64,000 bases of DNA, from assembly GCF_000820045.1 (NCBI RefSeq), contig NZ_CDBJ01000100.1, positions 135,086-199,085 on the forward strand. Reading direction: 5' to 3'. This DNA comes from Aeromonas rivuli (lineage in GTDB: Bacteria; Pseudomonadota; Gammaproteobacteria; Enterobacterales; Aeromonadaceae). The notes under the pieces are model-generated. The model had not been told where the DNA came from. It worked only from the letters and a program-made list of their open reading frames with translations, and did not search any database. Made by a program: the position numbers and the translations under genes. Below are positions 8,033-17,748 of the stretch, in pieces (the stretch's first letter is position 1; each line of letters opens with the position of its first letter).

Positions 8033-8944
8033 TCAGTTGTGGCCCATCAGGGTCAGCAAGATGGCGTTCTGGATATGCATCCGGTTCTCTGCCTCGTCCA
8101 AAATGAGGGAGGCGGGGCCGTCCATCACTTCCGAGGTGATCTCCAGCTCCCGATGGGCCGGTTGGCAGTGCAGCACATGCGCGATGCCGGTCCGGTCGAG
8201 CAGGGCCTGGTTGATCTGATAAGGCATGAAGATCTCTTTTACCTGCTCCATTGGGGTGTTGTCACCCATGGAGACCCAGGTATCGGTGTAGACAACATCG
8301 AAGCCCTCGATGTCGGCCACGTCGTCACTGATGTGAATGTGCGCGCCAGATTGAGCCGCCAGCGCCTCGGCCTGCTTGAAGATCTGGGTATCGGGGCCAT
8401 GGCCTTTCGGGCAGATCAGGGTCACGTCCGTGCCAAGCGTCGCCCCCAGCAGCATCAGGGAGTGACTGACGTTGTTGCCATCCCCCAGGTAGGCGAGCTT
8501 GACCTTGGACAGGTCGTCATAGTGCTCGGCGATGGTCATGAAATCCGCCAGCCCCTGGCAGGGGTGGTAGAGGTTGCACAGGCTGTTGACCACGGGCACT
8601 GTCGCGTACTTCTGCAGATCGACCAGGGTCTGATGATCGAATACCCGGGCGACGATGGCATCACACCAACGGGACAGGTTGGCAGCGAAATCCTGCACGG
8701 ATTCGCGCTTGCCAAGCGCCCCGTTCTGCTGATCCAGATAGACGCTGTGGCCACCCAGCTTGGCGATGCCGATGTCGAAGGTGACCCGGGTGCGCAGTGA
8801 TGGCTTCTCGAACAGGGTCACCACTGCCTTGCCCGCCAGGGCCTGACGGTACTTTTTCGGGTCTGCCTTGACCTGTTTGCCCAGGGCAATCAGGGCCAGG
8901 ATCTGGGCCTTGTCGAGGTCGCTGTCTTTGAGCAGGTGTTGCAT
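8033..8944 (-). CDS. argF: ornithine carbamoyltransferase
   Basis: A 303-residue carbamoyltransferase making citrulline from ornithine and carbamoyl phosphate. The carbamoyl-phosphate loop reads FEKPSLRTR (Ser49, Arg51, Thr52, Arg53), followed by HPCQGLAD and the ornithine-side motif HCQPAHRE (His259, Cys260, Gln261, Pro262). Most family members I know have HCLP; the Leu to Gln change is noteworthy, although the backbone contacts could be kept. It is shorter than the roughly 334-residue E. coli and Vibrio enzymes, as in other compact ArgF proteins. Operon position between argB and argG fixes its role in arginine synthesis rather than catabolism. Confidence 0.94.
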   Translation of the reverse strand: MQHLLKDSDLDKAQILALIALGKQVKADPKKYRQALAGKAVVTLFEKPSLRTRVTFDIGIAKLGGHSVYLDQQNGALGKRESVQDFAANLSRWCDAIVARVFDHQTLVDLQKYATVPVVNSLCNLYHPCQGLADFMTIAEHYDDLSKVKLAYLGDGNNVSHSLMLLGATLGTDVTLICPKGHGPDTQIFKQAEALAAQSGAHIHISDDVADIEGFDVVYTDTWVSMGDNTPMEQVKEIFMPYQINQALLDRTGIAHVLHCQPAHRELEITSEVMDGPASLILDEAENRMHIQNAILLTLMGHN

Positions 8945-8965
8945 CGAATCGTCCTTTTGTCGCGC

Positions 8966-9745
8966 TTAGAGGGTAACCTGGGTGCCGATGGCGGCGCCGC
9001 CGAGCAGCTTGAGCAGCTGATCCGGGTAGCGCCAGCTGGCGACGCAGACCGGCTGGCCCAGGGTCTCGGCGGCGTGCAACGCGGCCTTCACCTTGACGGC
9101 CATGCCATCGGTGATGACACCCTTCTCCATCAGATCCTGAGCGGTGGCCTTGTCCAGCTGGGGAACCAGCTTGCCCTTGCCATCCAGGATGCCGCTCACG
9201 TCCGACAGCATCACCAGATCCGCGCCGAGCGCCTCGGCAATGGCGGTGGCCGCCTGATCCGCATTGACGTTCATCAGCTGACCCTCGCTGGTGATGCCGA
9301 TGGAGCTGATGACCGGCAGGAACTGCTGGGAGAGGATCCCTTGCACCAGGGCCGGGTTGCCCGGGGAGCAGTCGCCGACCGCGCCGAGATCCGGATCCAG
9401 CTGCACCACCTGGCACAGACCGCCATCGGCCAGACACAGACCCACGGCCGGGATGCCACAGGCGATGGCCTTGGCCATCATCTGCTTGTTGGCGGTACCG
9501 GCCAGGGCGCCCGCGATAAAGGGGATCTGGTCAAAGGGGGTCACCCGCAGGCCATTCTTCTTGGTAGAAGTGAGCCCCAGCCCTTTGAGCAGGTCATCGA
9601 CCAGGCAGCCACCGCCGTGCACCAGCACCAGCGGCCTGTGCTGCTCATCCAGGAAGCTCTTCAGGGTCGCGAACAGGGCGGTCAGGGCCTCATCATTCTC
9701 GATCAGCGCCCCACCCAATTTGATGACTAATGTCGGTTTGTCCAT
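8966..9745 (-). CDS. argB: acetylglutamate kinase
   Basis: A 259-residue amino-acid kinase that phosphorylates N-acetylglutamate. The phosphate-binding VIKLGGALI is at the N-terminus, then VLVHGGG, the substrate segment [10 protein letters not shown] and the ATP-site segment [13 protein letters not shown]. The length is that of the arginine-insensitive, dimeric enterobacterial form; the N-terminal helix of arginine-inhibited hexameric enzymes is absent. It lies 15 nt after argC and 21 nt before argF. Confidence 0.96.
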   Translation of the reverse strand: MDKPTLVIKLGGALIENDEALTALFATLKSFLDEQHRPLVLVHGGGCLVDDLLKGLGLTSTKKNGLRVTPFDQIPFIAGALAGTANKQMMAKAIACGIPAVGLCLADGGLCQVVQLDPDLGAVGDCSPGNPALVQGILSQQFLPVISSIGITSEGQLMNVNADQAATAIAEALGADLVMLSDVSGILDGKGKLVPQLDKATAQDLMEKGVITDGMAVKVKAALHAAETLGQPVCVASWRYPDQLLKLLGGAAIGTQVTL

Positions 9746-9760
9746 CTTCTCGATCCTTCC

Positions 9761-10768
9761 TTAAATCAGGCCGGTGGCCGGTTTAAAACCAAATTTGATG
9801 TTCACACACTGGATGGCCTGGGAGGCCGCGCCCTTGAGCAGGTTGTCGATGGCGGACACCACCACCAGCATGTTGCCCTGCTGCTGCCAGGCCAGATCGC
9901 AATAAGGGGTGCTCGCCACGCCACGGATGGAAGGCATCTGGCCGGTGAGACGCACCAGCGGCTTGCCTTCGTAGGCGGCGAGGTAGGCTCTGTCCACCTG
10001 CTCCGGGGTCACCCCTTCGGCCAGCTGCACATAAATGGTGGCCAGGATGCCGCGCACATAGTTGCCAAGGTGGGGCTGGAACAGCACGCCCTTGCCGAGG
10101 TGATGGCTGATCTCCGGCTGATGTCTGTGGCTGAAGGTGCCATAGGGGCTCAGGCTCACTTCGCAGAAGCTGGTGTTGACCGATGCCTTGCGGCCCGCGC
10201 CGGAGACACCGGACACCGCATTGATGATGGGTTGCCACTCCGCCTTGATGAGGCCCGCCTGCTGCAATGGCTTGAGGGCACAGAGGGAGGCGGTCGGGTA
10301 GCAACCGGGTACGGCGATGAGCTGGGCGGCGGCGATGGCGTCGCTGTTCCACTCGGCCAGACCGTAGGCCGCCTGAGCGAGCCACTGTTCATTGGCGTGG
10401 GTGAAGCCGTAGTAATCCTGATAGAACTGCTGATCCTGCACCCGGAAGGCGCCGGAGAGATCGAATACCGGCAGCCCCTTGGCCAGGAACTTGGGCGCCA
10501 ATTCGGCACTCACCTCGTGGGCGGTGGCCAGCAGCACCAGATCGGCCTGGGTCAGGATCCGGGTCATGCCATCCTCATCCAGGGGCAGCAGCGGCTGATC
10601 CAGCTCGCCGACCCACTGGGGATGAAGAGAGGAGAAACGCTTGTGGGCATCCTGGCTGCCGGCGGAGACATAGAGGCCGAACAGCTTGAGGTCAGGGTGG
10701 TTCTGCACCAGGGCGGCCAGCTCTGCTCCCGCGTAGCCACTGGCACCGACGATAACGGTGTTAAGCAT
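9761..10768 (-). CDS. argC: N-acetyl-gamma-glutamyl-phosphate reductase
   Basis: A 335-residue NADPH-dependent reductase. The dinucleotide-binding VIVGASGYAGAELA opens the protein, and the catalytic cysteine lies in AVPGCYPTA. The segment GVSGAGRKAS and FSHRHQPEI also fit the family. It is the first gene of argCBFGH and is divergent from argE. The nearest ARG-box-like sites are more than 200 bp upstream, implying either a long leader or an unseen promoter close to the gene. Confidence 0.96.
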   Translation of the reverse strand: MLNTVIVGASGYAGAELAALVQNHPDLKLFGLYVSAGSQDAHKRFSSLHPQWVGELDQPLLPLDEDGMTRILTQADLVLLATAHEVSAELAPKFLAKGLPVFDLSGAFRVQDQQFYQDYYGFTHANEQWLAQAAYGLAEWNSDAIAAAQLIAVPGCYPTASLCALKPLQQAGLIKAEWQPIINAVSGVSGAGRKASVNTSFCEVSLSPYGTFSHRHQPEISHHLGKGVLFQPHLGNYVRGILATIYVQLAEGVTPEQVDRAYLAAYEGKPLVRLTGQMPSIRGVASTPYCDLAWQQQGNMLVVVSAIDNLLKGAASQAIQCVNIKFGFKPATGLI

Positions 10769-10984
10769 TGATCAATTCCAAAATATGAGGTCTGGGTTCA
10801 CAGCATGATGCTGCATAAGGATTAAGAGGCCGTGAATCGCCTCTCCATTCTTGCGTAGCAAGGGTGCAACGAGCGGGTCAGCTCATGCGGAGGCAATTCA
10901 GGCGGGGTTGCGTCGTCGGTGATAGATCAGGTGACAGAACATTGACTTTCCCTTACAACTAGAGCCTTATCGGTGAGCGCAAGA
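10769..10984 (-). other. argC leader region with two small hairpins
   Basis: Between argC and the ARG-box-like sites I see two inverted repeats: arms CAGCAT around a single base (10801-10813) and arms AGAGGC with an 8-base loop (10825-10844). No obvious promoter or leader peptide was placed with confidence. Confidence 0.4.
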
Positions 10985-11023
10985 ACAGAATATTCATTCA
11001 CTCAGTTTGCATTTGTATTTTCT
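10985..11023. promoter_or_regulatory. pair of ARG-box-like ArgR sites
   Basis: Two 18-bp sites are separated by 3 bp, the spacing typical of ArgR operators. The first (10985-11002) matches the consensus half-sites closely, GAAT...ATTCA. The second (11006-11023) is weaker, TGCAT...ATTTT. They lie 35 bp upstream of the argE start and would control argE and probably argC in the opposite direction. Confidence 0.65.
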
Positions 11024-11057
11024 AACAGAAACCTTCCGAGGGTGCAAGGAGGAGCTA

Positions 11058-12203
11058 GTGGCCAATCAGGATTTTTTTTCACTTTATAAGAATATTATTG
11101 CAATACCCTCTATCAGCAGCACGGATCCCAAGTGGGATCAGAGCAACGAAGGAGTGATCCGGTTGCTGGCCGACTGGTTCGGCCAACTCGGGTTTCGCTG
11201 TGAGGTGACGCCACTGGCGGAGCTGCCCGGCAAGTTCAATCTGGTCGCCACCTATGGTCAGGGAGAAGGCGGTCTGCTGCTGGCAGGCCATACCGATACG
11301 GTGCCGTTTGACCAGGGTGCCTGGCGCAAGGATCCCTTCAAGGTGACCGAAGAGGGCAATCGCCTCTATGGTCTGGGCACCATCGACATGAAGGGCTTCT
11401 TCGCCTTTATCGTCGAGGCGCTCAAGGAGATCGATCTCAAGACCCTCAACAAGCCCCTGCGCATCCTGGCCACCGCCGACGAGGAGACCACCATGGCGGG
11501 GGCTCGCGCCATCGCCGCGGCCGCCGAGCTCAAACCCGACTATGCGGTGATAGGCGAACCCACCGGCCTGGTGCCCGTGGTCGCCCACAAGGGCCATATG
11601 TCGGAAGCCATCCGCATCACGGGCAAGAGCGGTCACAGCTCGGATCCCGCCAACGGCATCAACGCCATGGAGATCATGCATCAGGCCATGGGTCAGGTAT
11701 TGGCGCTGCAACGCAGCCTCAAGGATAAGTATGCAGATCACCGCTTCAAAGTACCGCAACCGACCCTGAATCTGGGGTACATCCAGGGGGGCGATAGCCC
11801 GAATCGCATCTGCGGTTGTTGCGAGTTGCACATCGACATGCGCCCCACTCCCCAGGTCGGTCCCGACGAGCTGCTGGGCTTGCTCAAAGAGGCGCTCGCC
11901 CCCATCGAAATCCACCAGCCGGGCTGCCTGCACCTGCAACACCTGCACGAGCCCATCCCCGCCTACGCCTGCGACGATGCCTCCTTGCTGGTGCGCGAAG
12001 CCGAGTTGGCGAGCGGCAAGCGCGCCGAATCGGTCAACTACTGCACCGAGGCGCCCTTCATCCAGCAGCTCGGCTGTCAGACCATAGTGATGGGCCCTGG
12101 TCACATCGCCCAGGCGCACCAGCCGGACGAGTACCTGGATCTCTCCTTCGTCGAGCCCACCAAGGCGGTGCTGCAACATCTGGTCCGCCGCTTCTGCGTC
12201 TAG
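11058..12203 (+). CDS. argE: acetylornithine deacetylase
   Basis: A 381-residue zinc metalloenzyme (M20 family) that removes acetate from N-acetylornithine. Zinc-site and catalytic motifs are [30 protein letters not shown] and IGEPT, with HQPDEYL at the end. GTG 11058 is chosen because AAGGAGGAG stands just upstream and the N-terminus then aligns with E. coli ArgE; an upstream ATG in the same frame would add 17 unlikely residues. It is transcribed away from argC, as in the argECBH divergon of enterics. Confidence 0.94.
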   Translation: MANQDFFSLYKNIIAIPSISSTDPKWDQSNEGVIRLLADWFGQLGFRCEVTPLAELPGKFNLVATYGQGEGGLLLAGHTDTVPFDQGAWRKDPFKVTEEGNRLYGLGTIDMKGFFAFIVEALKEIDLKTLNKPLRILATADEETTMAGARAIAAAAELKPDYAVIGEPTGLVPVVAHKGHMSEAIRITGKSGHSSDPANGINAMEIMHQAMGQVLALQRSLKDKYADHRFKVPQPTLNLGYIQGGDSPNRICGCCELHIDMRPTPQVGPDELLGLLKEALAPIEIHQPGCLHLQHLHEPIPAYACDDASLLVREAELASGKRAESVNYCTEAPFIQQLGCQTIVMGPGHIAQAHQPDEYLDLSFVEPTKAVLQHLVRRFCV

Positions 12204-12533
12204 CCCTGACCGGTACCCATGGCGAAGTGTGCATGGCATCCTTGCTGATGCGGCTAGCGATTCATTCGCAACAGGTGCAACCGAGCGCAGGGAGGCGCAA
12301 CCGGATATGTAGGAAAGTTACATGACAACGAGGGGGACGAAAGGAGTCGGCCATGCCAGGGAACTATCGAAAATACATGTTCTTAATTGGCTTGTTATTT
12401 GACCTTGCGCAGACAATCTGGGTAGATTGTCCCCCTAAGATGACGGAGCATATGTTGTAATCGCACAACAATAAGTGGGGCAGCCCCATGCCGAGGAGCG
12501 GCGGCCGGGCACCAACAAAAATAAGGATGTGGA
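12204..12533 (+). other. argE-ppc intergenic region
   Basis: The 330 bp hold no convincing gene. I see a candidate ppc promoter at 12399-12428 and a hairpin within it, but no clear terminator for argE, so some read-through into ppc is possible. Confidence 0.5.
12399..12431 (+). promoter_or_regulatory. candidate ppc promoter with inverted repeat over the -10
   Basis: TTGACC at 12399 and TAGATT at 12423 are 18 bp apart. An 8-bp inverted repeat, GACAATCT and its complement around GGGT (12412-12431), spans the spacer and -10, a place where a repressor could act. The gene starts about 100 bp downstream. Confidence 0.45.
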
Positions 12534-15167
12534 ATGAACGATACTTACGCAGCACTACGCGCCAACGTAGGCATGTTGGGCCAGTTGCTGGGCAAATCCA
12601 TCAAGGACCATCAGGGCCAAGCCTTCCTCGACAAGATCGAGACCATTCGCCAACTGGCCAAGTCCTCTCGCAAGGGTAATGAAGCAGACCGTGAGCGGTT
12701 GCTCGACATCCTGCGCAATCTCTCGGACGACGAGCTGCTGCCCGTGGCACGCGCCTTCAGCCAATTCCTCAATCTGGCCAACGTGGCCGAACAGTTCCAC
12801 ACCATCTCCCGCCATTGCGAAGAGCATATTTGTACCCCGGATCCCCTGGAGGAGATGTTCGCCAAGCTCAAGGCGTCCAACCTCTCCCAGGAAGCCATCA
12901 TCCAGGCCGTGCGCGAGCTGGATATCGACCTGGTGCTGACCGCTCACCCGACCGAGGTGACCCGTCGTACCCTGATCCACAAGCATGTGCAGCTCAACGA
13001 CTGCCTGGAAGCCCTTGAGCTGTCCGATCTGCTGCCCCGCGAGCGGGACAAGATCCAGAGCCGCATCGAACAGCTGGTCAATCAGGCCTGGCACACCAAC
13101 GAGATCCGGGTGCAGCGTCCGACCCCGGTCGATGAAGCCAAATGGGGCTTCGCCGTGGTGGAAAACAGCCTCTGGCCTGCCATCCCCGAATTCATGCGCA
13201 ACCTGGACGAACGGCTGCAGCAGCACCTGGGGGTGCGCCTGCCCCTGGACGCCGCCCCGGTCAAGTTCACCTCCTGGATGGGCGGTGACCGTGACGGCAA
13301 CCCCTTCGTCACCGCCAAGGTGACCGCCGAGGTACTGGAACTGGGCCGCTGGATGGCGGTGAGCCTGTTCTACAAAGACATCAAGGAGCTCACCTCTGAG
13401 CTCTCCATGTCTGACTGCACCCAGGCCGTGCGCGAGCGCGTTGGCGACAGCGCCGAACCCTACCGAGCCCTGATCCGTGAGCTGCGTGAGCAGTTGCGCG
13501 AGACCCAGGAGTTCCTCACCGCCAAGGTGCAGGATCAGGCGAGCGAGAGCCGGGATCTGGTCAAGACCACGGCCCAGCTGCGCGAGCCCCTGGAGCTCTG
13601 CTACCACTCCCTGCACGCCTGCGGCATGGGCAACATCGCCGACGGCATGCTGCTGGACGTGCTGCGCAAGCTGGCCTGTTTCGGCATCCATCTGGTCAAG
13701 CTCGATATCCGTCAGGATGGCGAGCGTCACGGTCAGGTCTTCTCCGAACTGACCCGTTATCTGGGCATGGGCGACTACGCCGAATGGAGCGAGGACGACA
13801 AGCAGGCCTTCCTGCTCAATGAACTCAACTCGCGCCGCCCGCTGCTGCCCGTCGACTGGGAGCCGAGCGCAGAGACCAAGGAGACCATCGACACCTGCAA
13901 GGTGATCGCCGCCCATGATCCGGACGCCTTCGGCATCTACATCATCTCCATGGCCGGTGCCCCCTCGGACGTACTGGCGGTGCAACTCTTGCTCAAGGAA
14001 GCGGGTTGCAAGTTCCGCATGCCGGTTGCCCCCCTGTTCGAAACCCAGGAAGACCTGATGGCAGGCACCCAGGTGATGGATCGCCTGCTGTCGGTTGACT
14101 GGTATCGCGGTTACATCCAGGGTCGCCAGTACGTGATGATCGGCTACTCGGACTCTGCGAAAGATGCGGGCATGATGGCCGCCGGTTGGGCCCAGTACGC
14201 CGCCATGGAATCTCTGGTGGCCCTGGCCGAAACCAACAAGGTACGGCTCACCCTGTTCCATGGCCGTGGCGGTACCGTCGGTCGCGGTGGCGCCCCCGCC
14301 CATCAGGCTATCTTGTCTCAACCGCCAGGATCCCTGCGCGGCGGCCTGCGGGTCACCGAACAGGGCGAGATGATCCGCTTCAAGTTCGGCCTGCCGAAAG
14401 TCGCCATCAACAGCCTGAACCTCTACACCAGCGCCGTGCTGGAGGGCAACCTGCTGCCGCCGCCCAAGCCCAAAGAGAGCTGGCGCACCGTGATCGAACA
14501 GGTGGCCGAGGCCTCCTGCGAACACTACCGCAGCATAGTGCGCGGCCACCCGGACTTCGTGCCCTACTTCCGCGCCGCCACCCCCGAGATGGAGCTCGGC
14601 AAGCTGCCGCTCGGTTCCCGCCCCGCCAAGCGCAAGCCCAATGGCGGCGTCGAGAGCCTGCGCGCCATTCCCTGGATCTTCGCCTGGACCCAGAACCGCT
14701 TGATGCTGCCGGCCTGGCTCGGTGCCCATGAGGGCCTGAAGCAAGCCATCGACAGCGGTCACCAGTCCGTGCTGGAAGAGATGAGCCGTCAATGGCCCTT
14801 CTTCCGCACTCGCCTCGAGATGCTGGAGATGGTGTTCCTCAAGGCCGATACCTGGCTGGCGGAATACTATGACACCCGTCTGGTGCCCGAAAGCCTCTGG
14901 CCGCTGGGCAAGCAGCTGCGCGCCGAACTGGAAGCGGCCGCCGAACTGGTGCTGGCTCTGCGTCCCCAGGGAGACTTGCTCGACGATCAACCCTGGATCA
15001 AGGAGTCCATCAAGCTGCGCAACCCCTACACGGATCCCCTCAACGTGTTGCAAGCCGAGCTGCTCAACCGCTCGCGCAGCAACCCGGGATCCCTGCACGA
15101 GGAGATCGATCAGGCGCTGATGGTCACCATCGCCGGTATCGCCGCAGGCATGCGCAATACCGGTTGA
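12534..15167 (+). CDS. ppc: phosphoenolpyruvate carboxylase
   Basis: An 877-residue cytoplasmic enzyme that carboxylates PEP to oxaloacetate to refill the TCA cycle. Catalytic motifs are [10 protein letters not shown] near residue 138, the PEP-site [29 protein letters not shown] and the glycine-rich [14 protein letters not shown]. It ends with the conserved RNTG carboxylate terminus. Length is close to the 883-residue E. coli enzyme. ATG 12534 has AAGGAT upstream. The argE-ppc adjacency is also found in enterics. It ends at a strong terminator. Confidence 0.98.
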   Translation: MNDTYAALRANVGMLGQLLGKSIKDHQGQAFLDKIETIRQLAKSSRKGNEADRERLLDILRNLSDDELLPVARAFSQFLNLANVAEQFHTISRHCEEHICTPDPLEEMFAKLKASNLSQEAIIQAVRELDIDLVLTAHPTEVTRRTLIHKHVQLNDCLEALELSDLLPRERDKIQSRIEQLVNQAWHTNEIRVQRPTPVDEAKWGFAVVENSLWPAIPEFMRNLDERLQQHLGVRLPLDAAPVKFTSWMGGDRDGNPFVTAKVTAEVLELGRWMAVSLFYKDIKELTSELSMSDCTQAVRERVGDSAEPYRALIRELREQLRETQEFLTAKVQDQASESRDLVKTTAQLREPLELCYHSLHACGMGNIADGMLLDVLRKLACFGIHLVKLDIRQDGERHGQVFSELTRYLGMGDYAEWSEDDKQAFLLNELNSRRPLLPVDWEPSAETKETIDTCKVIAAHDPDAFGIYIISMAGAPSDVLAVQLLLKEAGCKFRMPVAPLFETQEDLMAGTQVMDRLLSVDWYRGYIQGRQYVMIGYSDSAKDAGMMAAGWAQYAAMESLVALAETNKVRLTLFHGRGGTVGRGGAPAHQAILSQPPGSLRGGLRVTEQGEMIRFKFGLPKVAINSLNLYTSAVLEGNLLPPPKPKESWRTVIEQVAEASCEHYRSIVRGHPDFVPYFRAATPEMELGKLPLGSRPAKRKPNGGVESLRAIPWIFAWTQNRLMLPAWLGAHEGLKQAIDSGHQSVLEEMSRQWPFFRTRLEMLEMVFLKADTWLAEYYDTRLVPESLWPLGKQLRAELEAAAELVLALRPQGDLLDDQPWIKESIKLRNPYTDPLNVLQAELLNRSRSNPGSLHEEIDQALMVTIAGIAAGMRNTG

Positions 15168-15198
15168 TAGACGGGGCTATCCAGCTCCCCGCAATGAC

Positions 15199-15226
15199 AA
15201 AGGGCGCCACAGTGGCGCCCTTTTTA
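15199..15226 (+). terminator. ppc intrinsic terminator
   Basis: An 11-to-12-bp stem, AAAGGGCGCCAC with its complement around AG, is followed by a T-run ending near 15226. It lies 31 bp past the ppc stop. Confidence 0.88.
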
Positions 15227-15370
15227 TTTCCACGAATTGTCTCGCCTGATGCAGCCTCTCCTCTGGATGCATGTTGTCGTAGGAACATTGGTCGTTAGGC
15301 GTTGCCGTGCAATCGTAGGGTCGATTAGCCGTCAGGCGTAATCGTCCGTTCCGCGGGTTGGAAGGGAATG

Positions 15371-15569
15371 GCACGGCGTCGCCGTGCAGGACACGAGGCC
15401 GCTGGCCTCGACGGGGTTTCGCCCGCCCTTCGGGCCGGGGCGAGTGACTTCTTGAAGGCCCAAGAAGTCACCAAGAAGGCCTTCCCCCGCTTATTCGCCC
15501 GACTACGTCGGGTTCCTTCGGCTCACCCGCTTGTCCGACGGCACGCGCCGACGGGCCATCCATGGCCCG
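15371..15569. repeat. array of GC-rich hairpins upstream of the defence-like genes
   Basis: Successive perfect inverted repeats: GCACGGC/GTC (15371-15387), CGAGGCC/GCT (15394-15410), GCCCG with a 5-base loop (15421-15435), GTGACTTCTTG with loop AAGGCC (15444-15471), CCCGAC/TAC (15498-15512) and CGGGCCAT/CC (15552-15569). The layout resembles a dispersed extragenic palindromic element rather than coding sequence. Confidence 0.65.
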
Positions 15570-15756
15570 GCGCCGCTCGCTCGACATCCTGTCTCGCGGT
15601 CTGGACAAGCGGACTCTCCTCTGCGAATAAGAGGGGGGGGCAATGCCGAACTGGCTTATGTGACTCCTCCTAACATTTACGGGGAAATCACTCCAACTAT
15701 TTGATAAATAGCGTAGTATCGGAAAATTACTGACCTCGGATGAGACTTTCACACTA

Positions 15757-17748
15757 GTGAAGAAAGACTCTACAGCTATTCCAATGAATCGGTTCCTTGT
15801 ACCTATGACTTCTATGTTTTACCTCCCGCGCAAGCTTTCTGGTGATAGCCAGATATACACGGAAGCAGAGCTATTGGCTGCTTCGAAGTTTGTTGTCGTC
15901 TTGGCCGAGCCTGGTGGGGGAAAAACCGAGCTGATGGAAAGTCTTGCGCGGCAGTTGGGGACAAAAGCCGTAACCGCAACCCGATTCCGGCATATAGGGG
16001 CAGAGGAAGAAAATAGCCCACTAGTGATCGATGCATTTGATGAGCTGGCCAAGATAGATCAGTCAGGAATTCACTCACTTCTAGCTAATGCCTGTAAGGC
16101 AAAAGCAACGCGAGTCATCATTTCAAGCCGTTCCAGTGAATGGAGCAATGCAGACACCCAGTCATTTCAAGAGTTTCTTGGTGCTCAGCCTCTGGTCGTC
16201 AGGCTGTGTGAATTTGGAGAGAACGATCAGCAAGCTATTTTCCTCCACCACTATCCAGAAGAGGACTTCGTCGCCTTCCGTTCTGAAGTGGCTCGATTTG
16301 AACTGGAACCATTACTGCCCAATCCACTGTTCCTGCAACTGTTTGCTGGCGCCTATATCGAGAGCGAAAGACACTTCATCGACAAGCGCTCCATTTTTAG
16401 CACTGCGGTAGAACGTCTGGCCAAAGAGGCCAACTCCAGTGTCAGGAGCACTGCCCACTCTCTGACATCACAGCAAAAGATTGACTTGGCATCGGAAGTA
16501 TTCGCCAAGCTACAGTTGTCTGGTGCTGAGGGGGTTAGTACTCAGGATGCTACGGCAGACCGGATCTACCCGACGCTGGCATCATTGCTTCACCCTATCG
16601 CTTCAAGAAACGATATTTTGGCAACCCGGCTCTTTAAACCGGGTGACCGAGTGGATCAACATCGTCCAGTGCATAAGATCGTTGCTGAATATTGCGCGGC
16701 GCACTATCTGACTCAACGGATTGCTGATCCAACCAAGCCACTGATGCTTGCAAACTGTTTCGCCGTCATCGCGCCCAACAATACGGTGCGAGATGAATTA
16801 CGGGGGCTATTGGGCTGGATGGCGGCACTGGGTAACCGCGCTATACAGGAAGAGGCCATCAGGATCGACCCTTATGCTGTGCTGGCCAACGGTGATCCTT
16901 CCCAATTGCTTCCTAGCTCAAAACGAATGCTGCTGGAGCAGTTGAGGAAATTTGCAGCTCAAGATCCCTACTTCAGGCGGGGTGATTACTGGCGCAGGTT
17001 CAGTATCGCTGGTTTCTTCACGCAGGATGTGGCAGACGAACTAAAGCCACTACTAGCAACTGGTAATGAAGGGCATTTGCGCGACTTGATTCTTGAATTG
17101 CTGGCGGGATCTGCGGCAATTGAATCTCTACAAAAAGAGTTGTGCCAGCTCGCTTTTGCTGCGCAAGAAAGCGCCCATACACGCATTCTGTCAACGAGAT
17201 GCTTGCTCAAGATAACAGGCCGCGATCACCACGCAGACTTGGCCCGTTTCATTGCAGAAGCGAGTGAGGTCTCGCTGGAGATCGCGGCAGAAATCATTCT
17301 AACGCTGGGTTATCAAACCTTTGAAAGGAAATATTTATCTGAATTTCTTTGTATATGCGCAACGCTCTATCCTGGCCACCAAGTGCGAGAACGTACCATA
17401 GGTGCTCGCTATTTTATAAAAAAATTCATTGCCGAAATTGATTTGTTAACTATCGAGTGGTTGTTGGATGAATTGACCAGAGACCTTGCCTGCCATTGTG
17501 GCAAAAAATACTACGATTGTGATTGTCTAAATGGTATAAGTAAAGTTGTCGGTTTACTTCTGGATCATTATTTTAAAATGGCTCTGGCACCATTTAATCC
17601 TGTGAGGGTCTGGGGATGGATTGAAAATTTGAGATTTCACAAGAGTAAACGCCAGGATGAAAGCCACGCTGTTCAAGTGCTCTGTAAAAATAATGGCTTA
17701 CGGCAAGGTATAATTTTACATGTTTTTTTCAAAACTGTACGAAGTTGA
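15757..17748 (+). CDS. NACHT/STAND-like P-loop NTPase, probable N-terminal half of a split defence gene
   Basis: A 663-residue protein. Walker A is EPGGGKT (51-57), Walker B is PLVIDAFDELA (88-98), and VIISSRSSEW (120-129) gives a sensor-1-like arginine. VHKIVAEYCAAHYL (305-318) resembles the helical motif after NACHT NTPase cores. The rest is predicted helical, repeat-like, with a CHC-x6-CDC cluster (579-590) that could hold zinc. GTG 15757 is tentative: ATG codons 10, 17 and 20 are alternatives and no strong ribosome site is seen. Base composition is much more AT-rich than flanking genes, especially in the 3' third. The frame ends just after a T7 tract, and the following frame looks like its continuation. 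Role in phage defence is inferred from architecture. Confidence 0.72.
   Translation: MKKDSTAIPMNRFLVPMTSMFYLPRKLSGDSQIYTEAELLAASKFVVVLAEPGGGKTELMESLARQLGTKAVTATRFRHIGAEEENSPLVIDAFDELAKIDQSGIHSLLANACKAKATRVIISSRSSEWSNADTQSFQEFLGAQPLVVRLCEFGENDQQAIFLHHYPEEDFVAFRSEVARFELEPLLPNPLFLQLFAGAYIESERHFIDKRSIFSTAVERLAKEANSSVRSTAHSLTSQQKIDLASEVFAKLQLSGAEGVSTQDATADRIYPTLASLLHPIASRNDILATRLFKPGDRVDQHRPVHKIVAEYCAAHYLTQRIADPTKPLMLANCFAVIAPNNTVRDELRGLLGWMAALGNRAIQEEAIRIDPYAVLANGDPSQLLPSSKRMLLEQLRKFAAQDPYFRRGDYWRRFSIAGFFTQDVADELKPLLATGNEGHLRDLILELLAGSAAIESLQKELCQLAFAAQESAHTRILSTRCLLKITGRDHHADLARFIAEASEVSLEIAAEIILTLGYQTFERKYLSEFLCICATLYPGHQVRERTIGARYFIKKFIAEIDLLTIEWLLDELTRDLACHCGKKYYDCDCLNGISKVVGLLLDHYFKMALAPFNPVRVWGWIENLRFHKSKRQDESHAVQVLCKNNGLRQGIILHVFFKTVRS

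Larger units (their letters stand above)
15168..15756 (+). other. ppc to NTPase intergenic region, structured and gene-free
   Basis: The 589 bp hold the ppc terminator, then a GC-rich stretch with at least five hairpins (15371-15569), a G8 run near 15632-15639, and an AT-rich stretch with a 6-bp inverted repeat (CTATTT and its complement, 15697-15711) before the NTPase gene. No believable coding region was seen. A five-codon frame, ATG 15739 to TAG 15755-15757, overlaps the NTPase GTG start by one base. Confidence 0.6.

Noticed and set aside
12555-15098. Long open frame antisense to ppc, and similar long antisense frames over argH, argG/argF, metL, gspD, gspE, pckA and the M24 aminopeptidase gene
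   Set aside because: These are mirror frames produced by high GC and biased third positions; they lack domains and ribosome sites, and the opposite strand encodes well-known enzymes.
15168-15756. Integrase, transposase or tRNA attachment site at the left edge of the accessory insert
   Set aside because: No tRNA fold, recombinase fragment or matching direct repeat at the right edge (19820-19995) could be seen.
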